From Proteromonas lacertae (lineage: Eukaryota > Sar > Bigyra > Opalinata > Proteromonadidae), in contig NGBS01000897.1 of NCBI GenBank assembly GCA_002245135.1, forward strand, positions 28,587 to 92,586: DNA of 64,000 nt. Reading direction: 5' to 3'. Shown here piece after piece: positions 1 to 11,352 of this stretch; the stretch's first letter is position 1; every line of letters starts with the position of its first letter. The position numbers were made by a program, and so were the translations under genes. The notes under the pieces were generated by a model. That model had not been told where the DNA came from. It ran no database searches and was given only the letters and a program-made list of their open reading frames with translations.

Positions 1-82
1 TCATTCATTTTTAAATTTCAAATTTTAAGAGTCAAGCCAAATCTTTTCAATAAATCATTTTTGCAGTTTTACATTGACAGAG

Positions 83-1502
83 ATGTCTTTGCTATTAACA
101 AACGATGACATTACATTATTGATGAGTCAATTAAAAGTATAATGATATATTTATATTCTATAATTGAATAGTCTGAGAATACGCTAGAACCAATAGTACA
201 AGAAGTAAGACGAATTTTCAATAAAACAGAACTTTTTAAAATAGGATGCTTTCTATGCATATCAATTAGAGATAATCTTCTAAGTCTTAATGAAGTATAC
301 AGACAAAATATAACATATAAATAGAAAATGGTAGCAATATATCTAATAATAGAATTATTTGGAAGTGAAAAAATAAATCAAAATCCTTTTTTTGGCTATC
401 TTCTAGAAGAATTAGGTAAAAATACAGAAAATTCAATAGAATCACAATATATAGCAACTCTATTAACTAACAGTCATATGTCTCAAGCAGTATATATATT
501 TAATAAATAACACTAAAATAGTTTGGCAAAATGAATATAAAACAAATTCCTCAATATTTACAAAACGAACGTATTACATATGATATAAAGAGTTTAAATG
601 ATTTATATAAAGAACAAATCTCAACTATTCCTATGTTATATGATATAGGTATCACCCCAGTTATAATTTGTCCAAAATGGCTTGAAAACTCGTCATCTTC
701 TTTACCATCAGCATCTCCTACTAACACAAGTGAAATTGAGAAATTAATACATAACCAAAACAACAACAACAATAACAATAATAACAATAATAAAATCTTC
801 AATTTGAAAAGTTTCAAACCTGAGTTTGTCATAACAAACATTCCATTAATGGAATGTTCTAAAGAAGAATTGAAATGGTTACCGTTAAACGAAAGTCCTG
901 GTTTACAATTATGTTTTAATCCTGGAAATAATACTGTTACACCTAAAGAAGAAAAAGAGATTTGGGATTTATTAGAATCTGCATATCAACAACCACTTAG
1001 TAAAGAAAAACAAGATCAATTACTAGATGCTATAAATGAGAATGCCAATATAATTACAATATGTAGTAATAATACAAACAGTAAAAGAATAAGTGAATTA
1101 GTAGACAATAACCCAGAAATTGCGTCATCCATAATGTTACATTTAGTCCAAAGTAATTGTTATACTGAATATTTAAATGCTTTAATTGATATGGAAGTGT
1201 CTTTCAAGTCTATGCAAGTGATGAGTACTTTAGTTGCTAATGTTGAACTTCCTTCAGAGTATATTGATATGTTTACATCACATTGCATTGCATCTTGTAC
1301 AAGTATTGATGATAAAGGTAAACAGACTAGATTGGTAAGACTAGTGTCGGTATTTTTGCAGAATTTGATTATAGCAAACCATTTTAAGAATGAACAGATT
1401 TTGTTGGAATTACAGTCCTTTTGTATTAATTTTAGTAAGATAAAAGAAGCTGTAGCTCTGTTTAAAATAGTTAAAGAGAAAATGCCAAAGCCAGAAAAAT
1501 AA
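83..1502 (+). CDS. CNOT11: CCR4-NOT complex subunit 11 (CNOT11), 4 exons
   Basis: Cytoplasmic subunit of the CCR4-NOT deadenylase; in animals CNOT11 partners CNOT10 and docks on the N-terminal part of the CNOT1 scaffold. The C-terminal DUF2363 region is clear: SFKPEFV, then KELKW-like EELKWLPLNES, LVDNNPEIA, CYTEYLNALIDMEVSFKSM, LPSEYIDMF, TRLVRLVSVFLQNLI and FCINFSKIKEAVALF follow the family order. The N-terminal part includes MSQAFGKMN. Exons 83-136, 172-294, 325-489 and 522-1502 join in phase 0 across introns of 35, 30 and 32 nt (GTAT...ATAG), giving about 440 residues, close to other protist members. An Asn-rich microsatellite (AAC/AAT repeats, about 757-792) lies in the linker ahead of DUF2363 and is probably a length-variable disordered insert. 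The start at 83 is the first in-frame ATG, upstream of the longest uninterrupted ORF. Confidence 0.93.
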
Positions 1503-1658
1503 ATCCACTGAATATATTATGTTTCTTCTATTATTATTATTATTATTAAAAATACTATGATTTATATCTAAAAGATAGTTTTTTTCTAATTGTGTTTTTA
1601 AAAATAATAGTAGGTGCGAAAATTGTGAATCTGGTGAATCGAAATTTTTATTTGCATT

Positions 1659-2947
1659 ATGAATAAAAAAGTAATAATAGGAATAGCTGTAGCTGGATCT
1701 CTTGGCTTAGGATATTATTTATATGTATTTTTAATTGTTTAACACCAAAATAGAGTCGTTACAAACCAAAGAAGATTGAAGATATTAAGAAAAAGGAAGA
1801 ACAGAAAGATGAAACGAAAATTATATCGCTTGAATCATTGTGTCAAATGTACAGAGTAGTTGTAATGCAAATGGAACGTATCTTTGTATATTTATATAAT
1901 GCACTGAGTGTTATAATTATAAAATGATAGAAAACATATTTTGAGAGAAAGAAGGAATTATTGAACAACACACCAACAGGTACAACAATAGAAGATATTC
2001 ATCAAGCTTTATTAATGCGTTTCCAGGAGAGTCTTCAAGCTGTAGAAGCTAAAGTATATGAAATGTTCCAAGTAGATCACGAATTAGTACATCGTTCAAT
2101 CGAATTCTACCAAAATAACTCCGATTTTCTGTTACTAATAAAACCATTAACAGTATGGCAAAATATGTTAATTGACCAACCATTACCATTTGAAAAATTA
2201 AGTGAAAATGCAACAAAAGAGAATGTAGATAAGATATTAACAGAAATGGAAGAAAATGTAGAAAATTTAACTGACAAAGCAATAACTGAGATGTGTAAGT
2301 GTCACGCAGTAGAGCGAAGTAAAATATTTAGTGGTTTAAAAAATGGTGGAAAATATTTAGAGGAATTTCAAAAAAGAAGAGAGAATTTAATGTCCAATTT
2401 CAAATTAGATGTTTTAATAAAATACAATTTAAATGAAGATGAATTCCGTAATGCAATGGAACAATATAGTTATGATGAAGAATTTAGTGTTCGAATTCAC
2501 CAATTTAGTGACAAGATGACTGAAAATTTACAAAATTACATTCTATTAGGAAGTGTAGAAGATGTAATAGTACCTGATTGGTTGAATAATGAAAAGATAT
2601 TAGAAATATATAAAAAGATCGGAAGTTTAGCAGGAGAATGGTGTGAAAAAGCAGTAATAGAATTATGTGATTATTATAAAATCAGTAAAAGTAATTTGGG
2701 AGAATTATTCCAAAGTGAAAAAGGTCAAGAAGCTTTATCTAAGTTCACTGAAATCTATAAGAAGATTAATGAAGAAGAAAGAAAAAAGATTTACGAAGAA
2801 TTTAAGGTAGAAAATGAAATATTTGAAGCTGCCACATTCCGTGCCAGACTTGGTAAAGATCGAAATGAAGAGTTTATAAAGGAATATGAAAGTATTCAGA
2901 GTGGAATTGAGAAGAGCATAAATGCTGTTTTAACTCCAGAGAATTGA
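1659..2947 (+). CDS. Unknown single-pass membrane protein with long helical cytosolic domain, 3 exons
   Basis: Not recognised. Exons 1659-1724, 1754-1885 and 1931-2947 join in phase 0 across GTAT...TAG introns of 29 and 45 nt, giving about 404 residues. Residues 5-22 (VIIGIAVAGSLGLGYYLY) form one hydrophobic segment followed at once by basic residues (SRYKPKK), which suggests a signal-anchor with the bulk of the protein in the cytosol or organelle-facing. The remainder is charged and predicted helical (rich in E, K, N, L) without Cys or His clusters. It could be an organelle-outer-membrane or ER tether, but this is inference from topology only. The upstream neighbour CNOT11 ends 156 bases before it on the same strand; nothing in the sequence links them functionally. 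Confidence 0.8.
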
Positions 2948-5900
2948 TAATGTTATTATTAATACTAAAGATATATGTATTATGATATTTGTTTTTGAAT
3001 AAATGATGTGTTTGAATAAATACTAAATATATTACGAGTAATTTGGTTAATATACTAACTTATGTTTAAAAAGATATATTATTGTATATTATTACATAAT
3101 ACTCATATAAAGTAATGATAATGACATATAATACATTCTTTTAAAGTATATTTTATGTCTTTAAATTTTTTATTTTTATAATTATAAAAATTATAACACA
3201 TAAGTAAATGTAGACAGTTTAAATAATCAATAATGATATTAGAATAAATAGAGGGAATAAGAGTGGGATCTGACAGTATCATTATTCTGACTGTAATTCA
3301 AGTCGCATTTCTAATCAGTATGTATTTTTGATTATTAAATCAAGCAATATTCATATTTTCATTTTCGTAGTTTAATTTATAAGGATATTAATTGGTTGAA
3401 ATAGGTTTGGTTGATCAAACATATTTTTTCTCAAAACCTATTTTATAGGTATTCTTGCTTTATATAATCAATAGAGAGAAATCCTTGTTATTGGTGTTTT
3501 TATTATAATTATGTAGTGTCTAAAAGAAGTTAGTTGTGTGATTATTAGAAATGAAAAGAGGTCAGAAGAAGTATTTCAGTTTTATGAACTTATTACTGAC
3601 AATTTTTACTCAATTTTGGCTATACTTGTATCAAATAAAACATTATATTATTTGACTGTTGGATTATTTCTAGGATTTCACTGTTTATTATTCATTCTAG
3701 TAATTTTTCGAATTTAATTAAAGTTGGAAAAGTGACATTCAAATGTGGATAATTATAATCATCCACTAATTAGGATTAAAAGCGGCTTTCAACAAAGTAT
3801 AAAGAAATAGTTTAAGATAAGTATATAATATCAAGATAAGGATGTCATGTTGATTATAATGGATGAATTTCATTTATATAAGTATAATACTATCCTGGGC
3901 GATGGAATATTTGTACAGACATCTCCTTCTCTCCTCTCGTTCTTCTAGTCGCATTTGCAATTATGTAATGTAGGAATAAAGAAACTTACAAATTTATATA
4001 CAATAATTTGAACAAATATAGTGGAATCTGTAAATAAGGACAATAAGAGATTGATAAATAAAAAGAAATCAAGAAGTAATAAATAGTAAGTTTACTATTA
4101 TGCAGAAAGAAAAAAAATGAGCAACTTGAACGATAGAAATACTGAAGAAGCGGTTGGAAGTAAAAATTATGAATGAATTATTGAATAAAATGTTGAAAGT
4201 TCAAGTTGATTATACAGAATAAAATATATAAATAGTGAGAAAATTACATGACGATAATTGAAGAAAGAATTATTAATATACAATAATAGAGTGCATTAAT
4301 TAAAAATGACTGTATAGGATGACTTTAAAATAGAACTAACTTAAATTTAAATTTATAATCAACTAATAATGGTTTTTATCCAATATGAGTAAATGAAATA
4401 TGCAATAGTCTCATATTTAATTAATTAGTAAATAGAAGCAGATAACTAAAATAAGCTATATAAAATAAATAGTTATAAATAGTTTAATAAAAATTTCATT
4501 TATGAATTATAAAATATATAAACATTAGCTATTTAGGTGGATTTAATTGTATTTAGTATCTATGTATATCAAATGGTAAATTGTTCATGATTAATTCTAA
4601 TATTTATAGTAAAGTAATTTAAAAACACTATATAATAAGAAAAATCAAGAAAAACATTTCAAAAGTTTGATAGAAAACTCGAGACAGAAATGACGTCAGA
4701 AGGGGTAAAATTCTTAAATCCTGAATAACAGATAATTTTCATTTTGAGTGTATATATAAAAAATATTATTATATTCATAATCTACATGAATTTTGTAGTC
4801 TATCTAGAAAGGTTTCATGTCATATTAAGACATTTCTTTGTTACCTAAAAATGTTATTTATATGGGTCGAAACCTATATATTCTAAAATAACTAAATCCG
4901 AACATCATGAATATCATATTAGTTTTGATTGAATTTATCTGCAATATAGATTTCCGTCATAAGGGAATTTCCGCCATACGGGGAACTTCTCTACGGCGCA
5001 AAAGGCTTAATACAAGTTATAGTATTTATAATCATAAAATAGAACATGAAACATACACGTAACTCACACAAATAAGTGAAAAGTAAAAAATGTCTCATAT
5101 GGAGTGCATATATATCTTATCGCGACTATTGTCTAAAAGCCATTCTAATATCTTATATTTCTAATATAAGATTATTATAGGATAATATATATAAAAATAT
5201 TAAAATTGTAAACTGAAATCAAGTTAAAACAAGATTCGACTCAAATCTTTTTCCAGTTTTTCTCTTATACTCTTCTTCTTCTGTTAAATTTAAATAATCG
5301 CAGACTTTTTTGTAAGTAATTGTTTTTTTTTGTAGTTCATTAGTTCAGTCTTGATATATTTGCAGGTGTTGATGGATTGAATCGTTATACTTCTTTAAAG
5401 ATTTGTTTTAGGAGAGGATTTTGATATCTTTTTTATATTTAATTTGTTGAGGATTGAAGTCCTTTCTAATACCTCTTTAATTATATCTGACTTTGGTTTT
5501 GGAGGAAGCTAAGGTGGATGATCTTCAAAATCATCATTTTAAAAGAAATTTTGATGAATTCTCATCTAAATCGATGAAGTATCTAGCGAAATGTGATATA
5601 TGGGGTTTATACTCATCATCTTTCAATATTTCCTCTTCAAATCTAGGAGATGTAGATTTTTTTCACCTTAAATAGGATGATGAATTTTAATATTTAGGAT
5701 GTTGATTTCCTCTTGTTGATGTTCCTCCATATCCTCTTTTGCATTTTCTTTCCAAATCTATTAATAATATTATGAAATTCTAAACTTGTGTATAATCCTC
5801 TCTTCACAGAATCCTCCTTGAGCCATTTTTCTCGTGGGTAGAATGGCTTACTTCCCAAAAATTTTTGGGAATTAGTCTATTATAAAGTTCTATAAAATAA

Positions 5901-6017
5901 AGTTCTATAATGTAAATAGTAATTAGTCTATTATAACTGTCTTAATCTAACATTTAATTAATTTGGCTTGATTAAGCTTGATTCCTTATTTTCATTTCTT
6001 TGTTTTTGTAGTTAAGA
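2948..6017. other. 3 kb without an intact gene; contains one kinase-like relic and a transposon-end-like patch
   Basis: AT-rich sequence with no ORF above 60 codons that looks like a gene in either strand. A patch at about 4945-5005 contains a GC-richer stretch (TACGGCGCAAAAGG) resembling the subterminal sequence of the MITE found at 43280-43898, read in the opposite direction. A protein-kinase-like relic lies at about 5440-5680. The last 300 bases probably include the promoter of the wybutosine gene at 6018, but I see no defined motif. Confidence 0.5.
5440..5680 (+). pseudogene. Degenerate protein kinase fragment
   Basis: Two short kinase signatures occur in order but in different frames: LIISDFGFGGS (the DFG loop) near 5478-5512 and KYLAKCDIWGL (matching the conserved KYLAPE...DIWSLG region, subdomains VIII-IX) near 5576-5610. 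Frame changes and stops separate them, and no N-lobe or catalytic HRD motif is visible upstream. This is most simply a decayed 3' piece of a host kinase; it could also be chance similarity in low-complexity sequence. Confidence 0.35.
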
Positions 6018-9000
6018 ATGGATAAGTATATTTTAATCATTCACAATATTAATAGAAAAAATATAAAGTTTGATTTATGCAAGAAAAATGCTTTAGAAAA
6101 GCTTCAAAAGTGTGATAAGTCTCCCAAAGGAAGTCTGGATGAGCCAATTGAAGAATTAGTTTATTTAATAAATAAAGAAAGTGATTATGTAACAACTAGT
6201 AGTTGTAGTGGTAGAATTGCGTTATTTGTTAGTGAAAACAAAGTATGAGAATATAATGTATATTATGAAAATATAGAAAGGAGGTAAATGGCTATTATCA
6301 AACCACAGTCACATTAGTTATGAAGAAATGAGAAAATGCCTGAATGAAGTAAATTCATTAAAAACAGGTGAAATATTATTATTAAAAGTGGAACCAATGA
6401 TACTTCATGTATATTTATAGTTAATATATAATTATTTATAGATTCAGTGTAGATCTATAGAAACAGCCAAAGAATTATTACAAATAGGTATAGAAAGTGG
6501 ATTTAGAGAAAGTGGAATAATTCCATTGAATAAAATAATGTTAGCAATACGAACAACATCAAATTCATTAGAAATTCCTTTACTAACAAAAGAAGAAGAC
6601 GAAAATAATGTAAATGAAATGTTTAGTGATAAATATATAAAATATTTAGTAAATTACTGTAATGAGTTATTTGATAGAAATAGTAAAAGAATTGAAATTT
6701 TGTCAAAGAAAATAACGCAATATTTTTCTAAAGACAAAATCTTTTATAATAATAAACTAAAGATTGAGCAAATTAAAAATATAAAAATTGATAAAAATAA
6801 AAAAGAGATAAAAATAGATATAATTCAAAGAGATAATTCTATTATCAAATCAATCACTTGGTCATTCCATAGTGAAATTAAATAACAATAATATTATAAT
6901 ATTTGGAGGATATGGAAAGAATGAAATAAATGAAAGTGAAAAAAGATTAAATGATTTAATACTCTTTAAAAGAGAAACAAATGAAATAATTAAAATGAAT
7001 TGTATTAATACAAAGGAATCAGAATTACCTATTGCTAGAATGTACCATCAATCATTATTATATAATAACAAATATTTCATATCATTTGGAGGAAGAACTA
7101 ATCCAAATGAATGTTTAAATGATTTAATAATATATGATATTGAGTTAAATAAATGGTTTATTAATAAAGAAAGTGATGGCAATAAATATCCATCTCCTAG
7201 ATGGAATTATTCATTTGTTTTAACAAATAGTAATAGAATAATATTATATGGAGGTAGAGATTCAAATAAAGTATATAATGATATTTGGGAATTGAAAATA
7301 AGTGAAACGAATAATGAAACGAACAAATTTTTAATAGAATGGAAATGTTTAAGTGATGAAAATCGTAGGAGTATAATTCCAAGGTTTTTACATTGTGGAA
7401 TTGATATAGGAAATGATAATATATTATTTATTGGAGGATTAAGTGATTTAATATTTCCTATGAAGAAATCACCTCCAATAATGATTTATGACTTGAAAAA
7501 TAATATCATCAAAATGGGAAATATAAGTAATAATTTTTGTTGTTGTGTTTATGGAAGTAAAATGTTGAAAATTAAAAATAATAATTTCTTAATAGTTGGT
7601 GGAATGAGTTATAATAATAATAATCAATCAAATGGTATTCAATTATTAACATTAAGTAATGAAAATGATGAATTATCAATAAATGTGAAATATTTGAGTG
7701 ATATAAGTGAATATAACCCATCAAATCAATCAGTTTTAGTATATATATATATATATAATATTTATTAAATAGATAGATAATGAATTGATGATAATTGGTG
7801 GAGGTGGACCACTTGCTTGGACTTGTTATTATGCAAAATCACTAAGTTATCAATTGAATATAAACAGTGAAAGTATAAAAGAAGAAAAAATAGAAAATAT
7901 AAAAGAAGAAATTGAAATTGAAACAACTGAAGTAATACCAGTAATTGAAGTACCAAGTAATGTAGTAAAGAAATTTAAAAATGAATTGACTGAATTGAAA
8001 TTGATTAATAATAAATACAAGATAATGAAAAGTGATAATAAGATGTGTTTTATTCCATTAAATATCTCTTCAAAAGATGAAACAATTGAAATAAAAGATG
8101 ATAATGAAAAATATAATGAATTGAAAGACTATTTTAAAGAACATTCTATAAGATATAGTGATAAATTGAAATCATCTCATATTTCAGTTTATTCATTGTT
8201 AATTAGTAATATTAGAAATTGGTATGACAGTTATAATAGTGAAACAAAATCAAAAATATCATTTGATGAATTAATCTCAAATTTTCCTACCAAAATTGAA
8301 AAAGTTGGTGATATAATTGTTATACCAAATAATTACTTGACTTTAGATATATGGAAAGAATGTAAAGAATTATACAAATGGATAAGTGAATTATATAACA
8401 CTGAAAGAATAGCAGCTTACTCGTCAATAGATAGTGGAATTAAACGAGAAAGTCACACAAAAATTATTTATCCATTGAAAGATGATGTAAATGGAAATAC
8501 ATGTGTAAAACAAGTATATAGAAATTTTTAATTAATATTTATTTATAGAATGGTATTTATTATTATTTTGATATAACTAAAACTATGTTTTCCAGTGGAA
8601 ATGTAACTGAAAGAGTAAGAATGGGTAAATTGAAATGTGATAGTGAAATAGTATTTGATCTATATTGCGTATAGTTAATATAAATTCTATATTATGAATA
8701 GGGAATAGGTTATTTTACATTGCCAATATTGAAATATGGAAATCCAAATCACTTATATGCCTGTGATATAAATCCAAATTCCATAGAAGCGATAAAATAC
8801 AATATGGAAATGAATCATATTGATGAATCTAAATATACTATCTTGTTAGGAGATAATAAAGATACTACAGCAATGTATGAAGATATAGCTGATAGAATAT
8901 TACTTGGATTACTTCCTTCGTCAGAAAATGGATGGGATATAGCAATTAGATTGTTGAAAAGAGAAGGAGGGATGTTGCATATACATGAGAATATAAAAGA

Positions 9001-9166
9001 TAAAGGATATGAAGAATGGAAAGAATATTTGGTAAATAAATTGGCTGAAATTAGTAGGATTTATGAAAAATGTTATTCATTTGAAGTAATACATTTGGAA
9101 ACTGTAAAATCTTATGCTCCACACATTTACCATGTCGTTGCTGATGTGTTATGTAAAAGAAATTAA
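6018..9166 (+). CDS. Fused wybutosine-synthesis enzyme: TYW3 - kelch - TYW2, 6 exons
   Basis: Combines two enzymes that modify G37 of tRNA-Phe to wybutosine. The N-terminal TYW3 domain shows DKSPKGSLDEPI, DYVTTSSCSGRIALF, KGGKWLLSNHSHISYEE and the downstream SGFRESGI...AIRTTSNSLEIPL block. A kelch propeller follows (IIIFGGYGKNE, FISFGGRTNPNE, IILYGGRDSNKVYNDIWEL, ILFIGGLSD). The C-terminal TYW2 part is an AdoMet-dependent aminocarboxypropyl transferase with IVFDLYCGIGYFTLP, YACDINPNSIEAIKYN and ADRILLGLLPSSENGW. Exons are about 6018-6242, 6277-6408, 6442-7738, 7773-8513, 8549-8668 and 8702-9166, with introns of 33-35 nt; total about 990 residues. The order equals that of plant TYW2/3/4 fusions. 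One oddity: the reading frame shifts by one base near 6840-6865, between TYW3 and the first kelch strand, with no plausible intron; an assembly error or a real lesion are both possible. Confidence 0.9.
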
Positions 9167-9298
9167 GTATAAAATGTGTTTATGTTGATTATTAACAAAA
9201 TAGTATAAAATAAAATAAAATCATAAATATTAAAATTAATAAAATGAACAATATAATACATACATACATATATACACACACATAATACAAGAAATGAC

Positions 9299-9625
9299 CT
9301 ACATTGGTGGTGATGGTGCATTTGGTATAACTGATGTGTTCATTAAATATATCTCATCTTCTATAGATGTATCAGTTACTTCATCATCCTGAGAATTGTA
9401 CAGATCATATTTTATAACCTCTGTACACTTATCCTCTGTTTCCTCTGATATATTAGTCCCTTCTCTATTAGCTAAAGGGAAGATAATCTCCACATATTCT
9501 TTTTTACGGAAATTATTATTTCTAAATTGACCAACTTCTACTAAGTTTTCTTCTTCTAAACTTAAATCATTTAAATCATTTGTCAAACCTTCTTCCTCAT
9601 TAACCTGTCCATTTATAGATAACAT
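9299..9625 (-). CDS. Small acidic protein of unknown function
   Basis: A 108-codon ORF on the minus strand with ATG at 9625 and TGA-free frame to 9299. The product is strongly acidic (NEEEGL, SLEEENLVEV, SQDDEVTDTSIEDEIYL) with one basic patch (FRKKEY) and a Pro-rich C-terminus (APSPPM). No signal peptide, membrane segment or known domain is visible. It lies between the wybutosine gene and the GT92 pair, and is divided from both by 130-280 bases of AT-rich spacer. It is compositionally better than random for this genome, but a single short exon without homology is weak evidence. Confidence 0.45.
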   Translation of the reverse strand: MLSINGQVNEEEGLTNDLNDLSLEEENLVEVGQFRNNNFRKKEYVEIIFPLANREGTNISEETEDKCTEVIKYDLYNSQDDEVTDTSIEDEIYLMNTSVIPNAPSPPM

Positions 9626-9904
9626 AAACAGTATTTAAATTCTTTATTTTGAATAACGAAGATACTCAAGCTAAAGTTTGGAAGAATTTAACAAAACAGC
9701 ACGATAGTTTTATTAATGTATCCTATTGCATACAAACGAAATAAAAGATGTAAACAATTATTATATATCATGTTATTACATTGTCACTGTTTCTATAAGA
9801 CTTTTACATAAAATCTATTTCTCATTCTAAACTTCTATAATATAGTTCCCCTTGCTTGATGTCATTAAAAAAGCTTGAAAAAACAGCAGTTTAAATTATT
9901 CTTA

Positions 9905-11155
9905 TTAATCATAGGATCTAAGCATTATTATTTTATTACTAAATGATGGATAAATATTTATATCTGTTTTTACTAATTCTACTTTTCTTTGGATTTCTTT
10001 CTCATCTTCATTAATTTCACGATCTAACATCAACGAACTACTGCAATATCTTAAATGTTGACCAGATATTCTTCTATAATGTCTAATATAAGCTATTTCT
10101 ATAGGTACATTGCAGCTGTTAAATCCAGGATAGTATAAGTTGACATTATGAATCCATAAGTTACTCACTAAATGGCTTTCATAAATTACATATTTTTGAA
10201 TCATTTTCTGTTTTAATTCACAATATTCTCGATGAACAAATATGTCTGTATCACTTACATCATTTATATATCCATCGAATCCTTTGAATATTTCACGATG
10301 ATATAATCTTTGACGAAAATAGAACACAGAACATTCTTTATGTTGATTTATATAATGTTGTAAATCATTTGGAGATTGTTTATGTTCTATCCATAAGATT
10401 TCATCTAAATCTATCGGTATTATATGTTTACTAAGTCTTCGATATCTATAGAAACAATCATTCAACTTCCATAATTGACCATAGAACATATTATATACTA
10501 TAGTCAGTTCAATTGTTTTATTCCAAGTTATCACATCAATTATTCCTTTTTTAGAATAGTAATCTAATACAAATTCCATTTCTTTACTACAAGATGTCTT
10601 ATATATCACTATGTGATCTACTCCAAAATGAATATTTGATTCAATTACTTGAATGAAATGATTTACAGCAGTATAATTCTTTAATTTACATATACATACT
10701 GTGTTGTTGTATATTGGTTTTATATTTTCAGAATAATTGATTATAGAAATCTTAGAATCATTGAATCTTACATACTGAGGAATTTTTGATGTGGTATTAT
10801 CACGTACAATTAAATATCCATATAACTTGGTGTATTTCGGATTATAAACCTTCGATATCCAAGCTTCTGTCTCACTATCATTGTATATTAGTGATAGTTT
10901 TGGTATAGGTACCTTTTTGTAATCACCTATTGTAAATACTCTTACTGCTTTTATTCTTTCATCATAAAAAGCATTCAAAAGATAACAGCTTTTAGAGTAT
11001 TCTATACTGCTGATCTGGCTGCTTACTTTGGAATAGAAATTTGTTTCAGAACCTAACTTATGTTTCATATTGTTACTTAGCTGGAAATCGATAATATTAA
11101 AGAATAAAAATCCAATAGATACAACACAGCAGATGAGTATGACATTTCTTTTCAT
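9905..11155 (-). CDS. GT92 (DUF23) family glycosyltransferase, type II membrane protein, copy A
   Basis: A 416-residue intronless ORF. Residues about 5-23 (VILICCVVSIGFLFFNII) form an N-terminal signal anchor, as expected of a Golgi-lumen transferase. The catalytic part carries GT92 signatures: HFIQVIESNIHFGVDHIVIY, GQLWKLNDCFYRYRRLSKHI, the metal/donor-site DLDEILW, CSVFYFRQRLYH, and HYRRISGQHLRYC. GT92 enzymes are galactosyl- or fucose-modifying transferases that extend N-glycan cores in animals; the actual substrate here is unknown. It is the downstream member of a tandem pair with 11353-12612; both begin MKR[NT]VILICC and share long identical blocks. No intron is needed, unlike most neighbours. 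Confidence 0.82.
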   Translation of the reverse strand: MKRNVILICCVVSIGFLFFNIIDFQLSNNMKHKLGSETNFYSKVSSQISSIEYSKSCYLLNAFYDERIKAVRVFTIGDYKKVPIPKLSLIYNDSETEAWISKVYNPKYTKLYGYLIVRDNTTSKIPQYVRFNDSKISIINYSENIKPIYNNTVCICKLKNYTAVNHFIQVIESNIHFGVDHIVIYKTSCSKEMEFVLDYYSKKGIIDVITWNKTIELTIVYNMFYGQLWKLNDCFYRYRRLSKHIIPIDLDEILWIEHKQSPNDLQHYINQHKECSVFYFRQRLYHREIFKGFDGYINDVSDTDIFVHREYCELKQKMIQKYVIYESHLVSNLWIHNVNLYYPGFNSCNVPIEIAYIRHYRRISGQHLRYCSSSLMLDREINEDEKEIQRKVELVKTDINIYPSFSNKIIMLRSYD

Positions 11156-11352
11156 TTATGAAACGAATATATTTTTGAGAATTTCATTATAATCTCATTA
11201 CAAACTATAATATCTACTCATATATAGTTATAACGATGCAATCATGAATAATATTATATTTTATTTAATAATTTTCATGGATTAAGGATATAAAATAATT
11301 AACATTTAAATATGAAAAGAATAAAAACTATTTATCTTTAATTTAAAACTAC

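Noticed and set aside
757-800. AAC/AAT repeat as a CRISPR or satellite signal
   Set aside because: It is a trinucleotide microsatellite coding for Asn inside CNOT11; no spaced repeats occur anywhere in the window.
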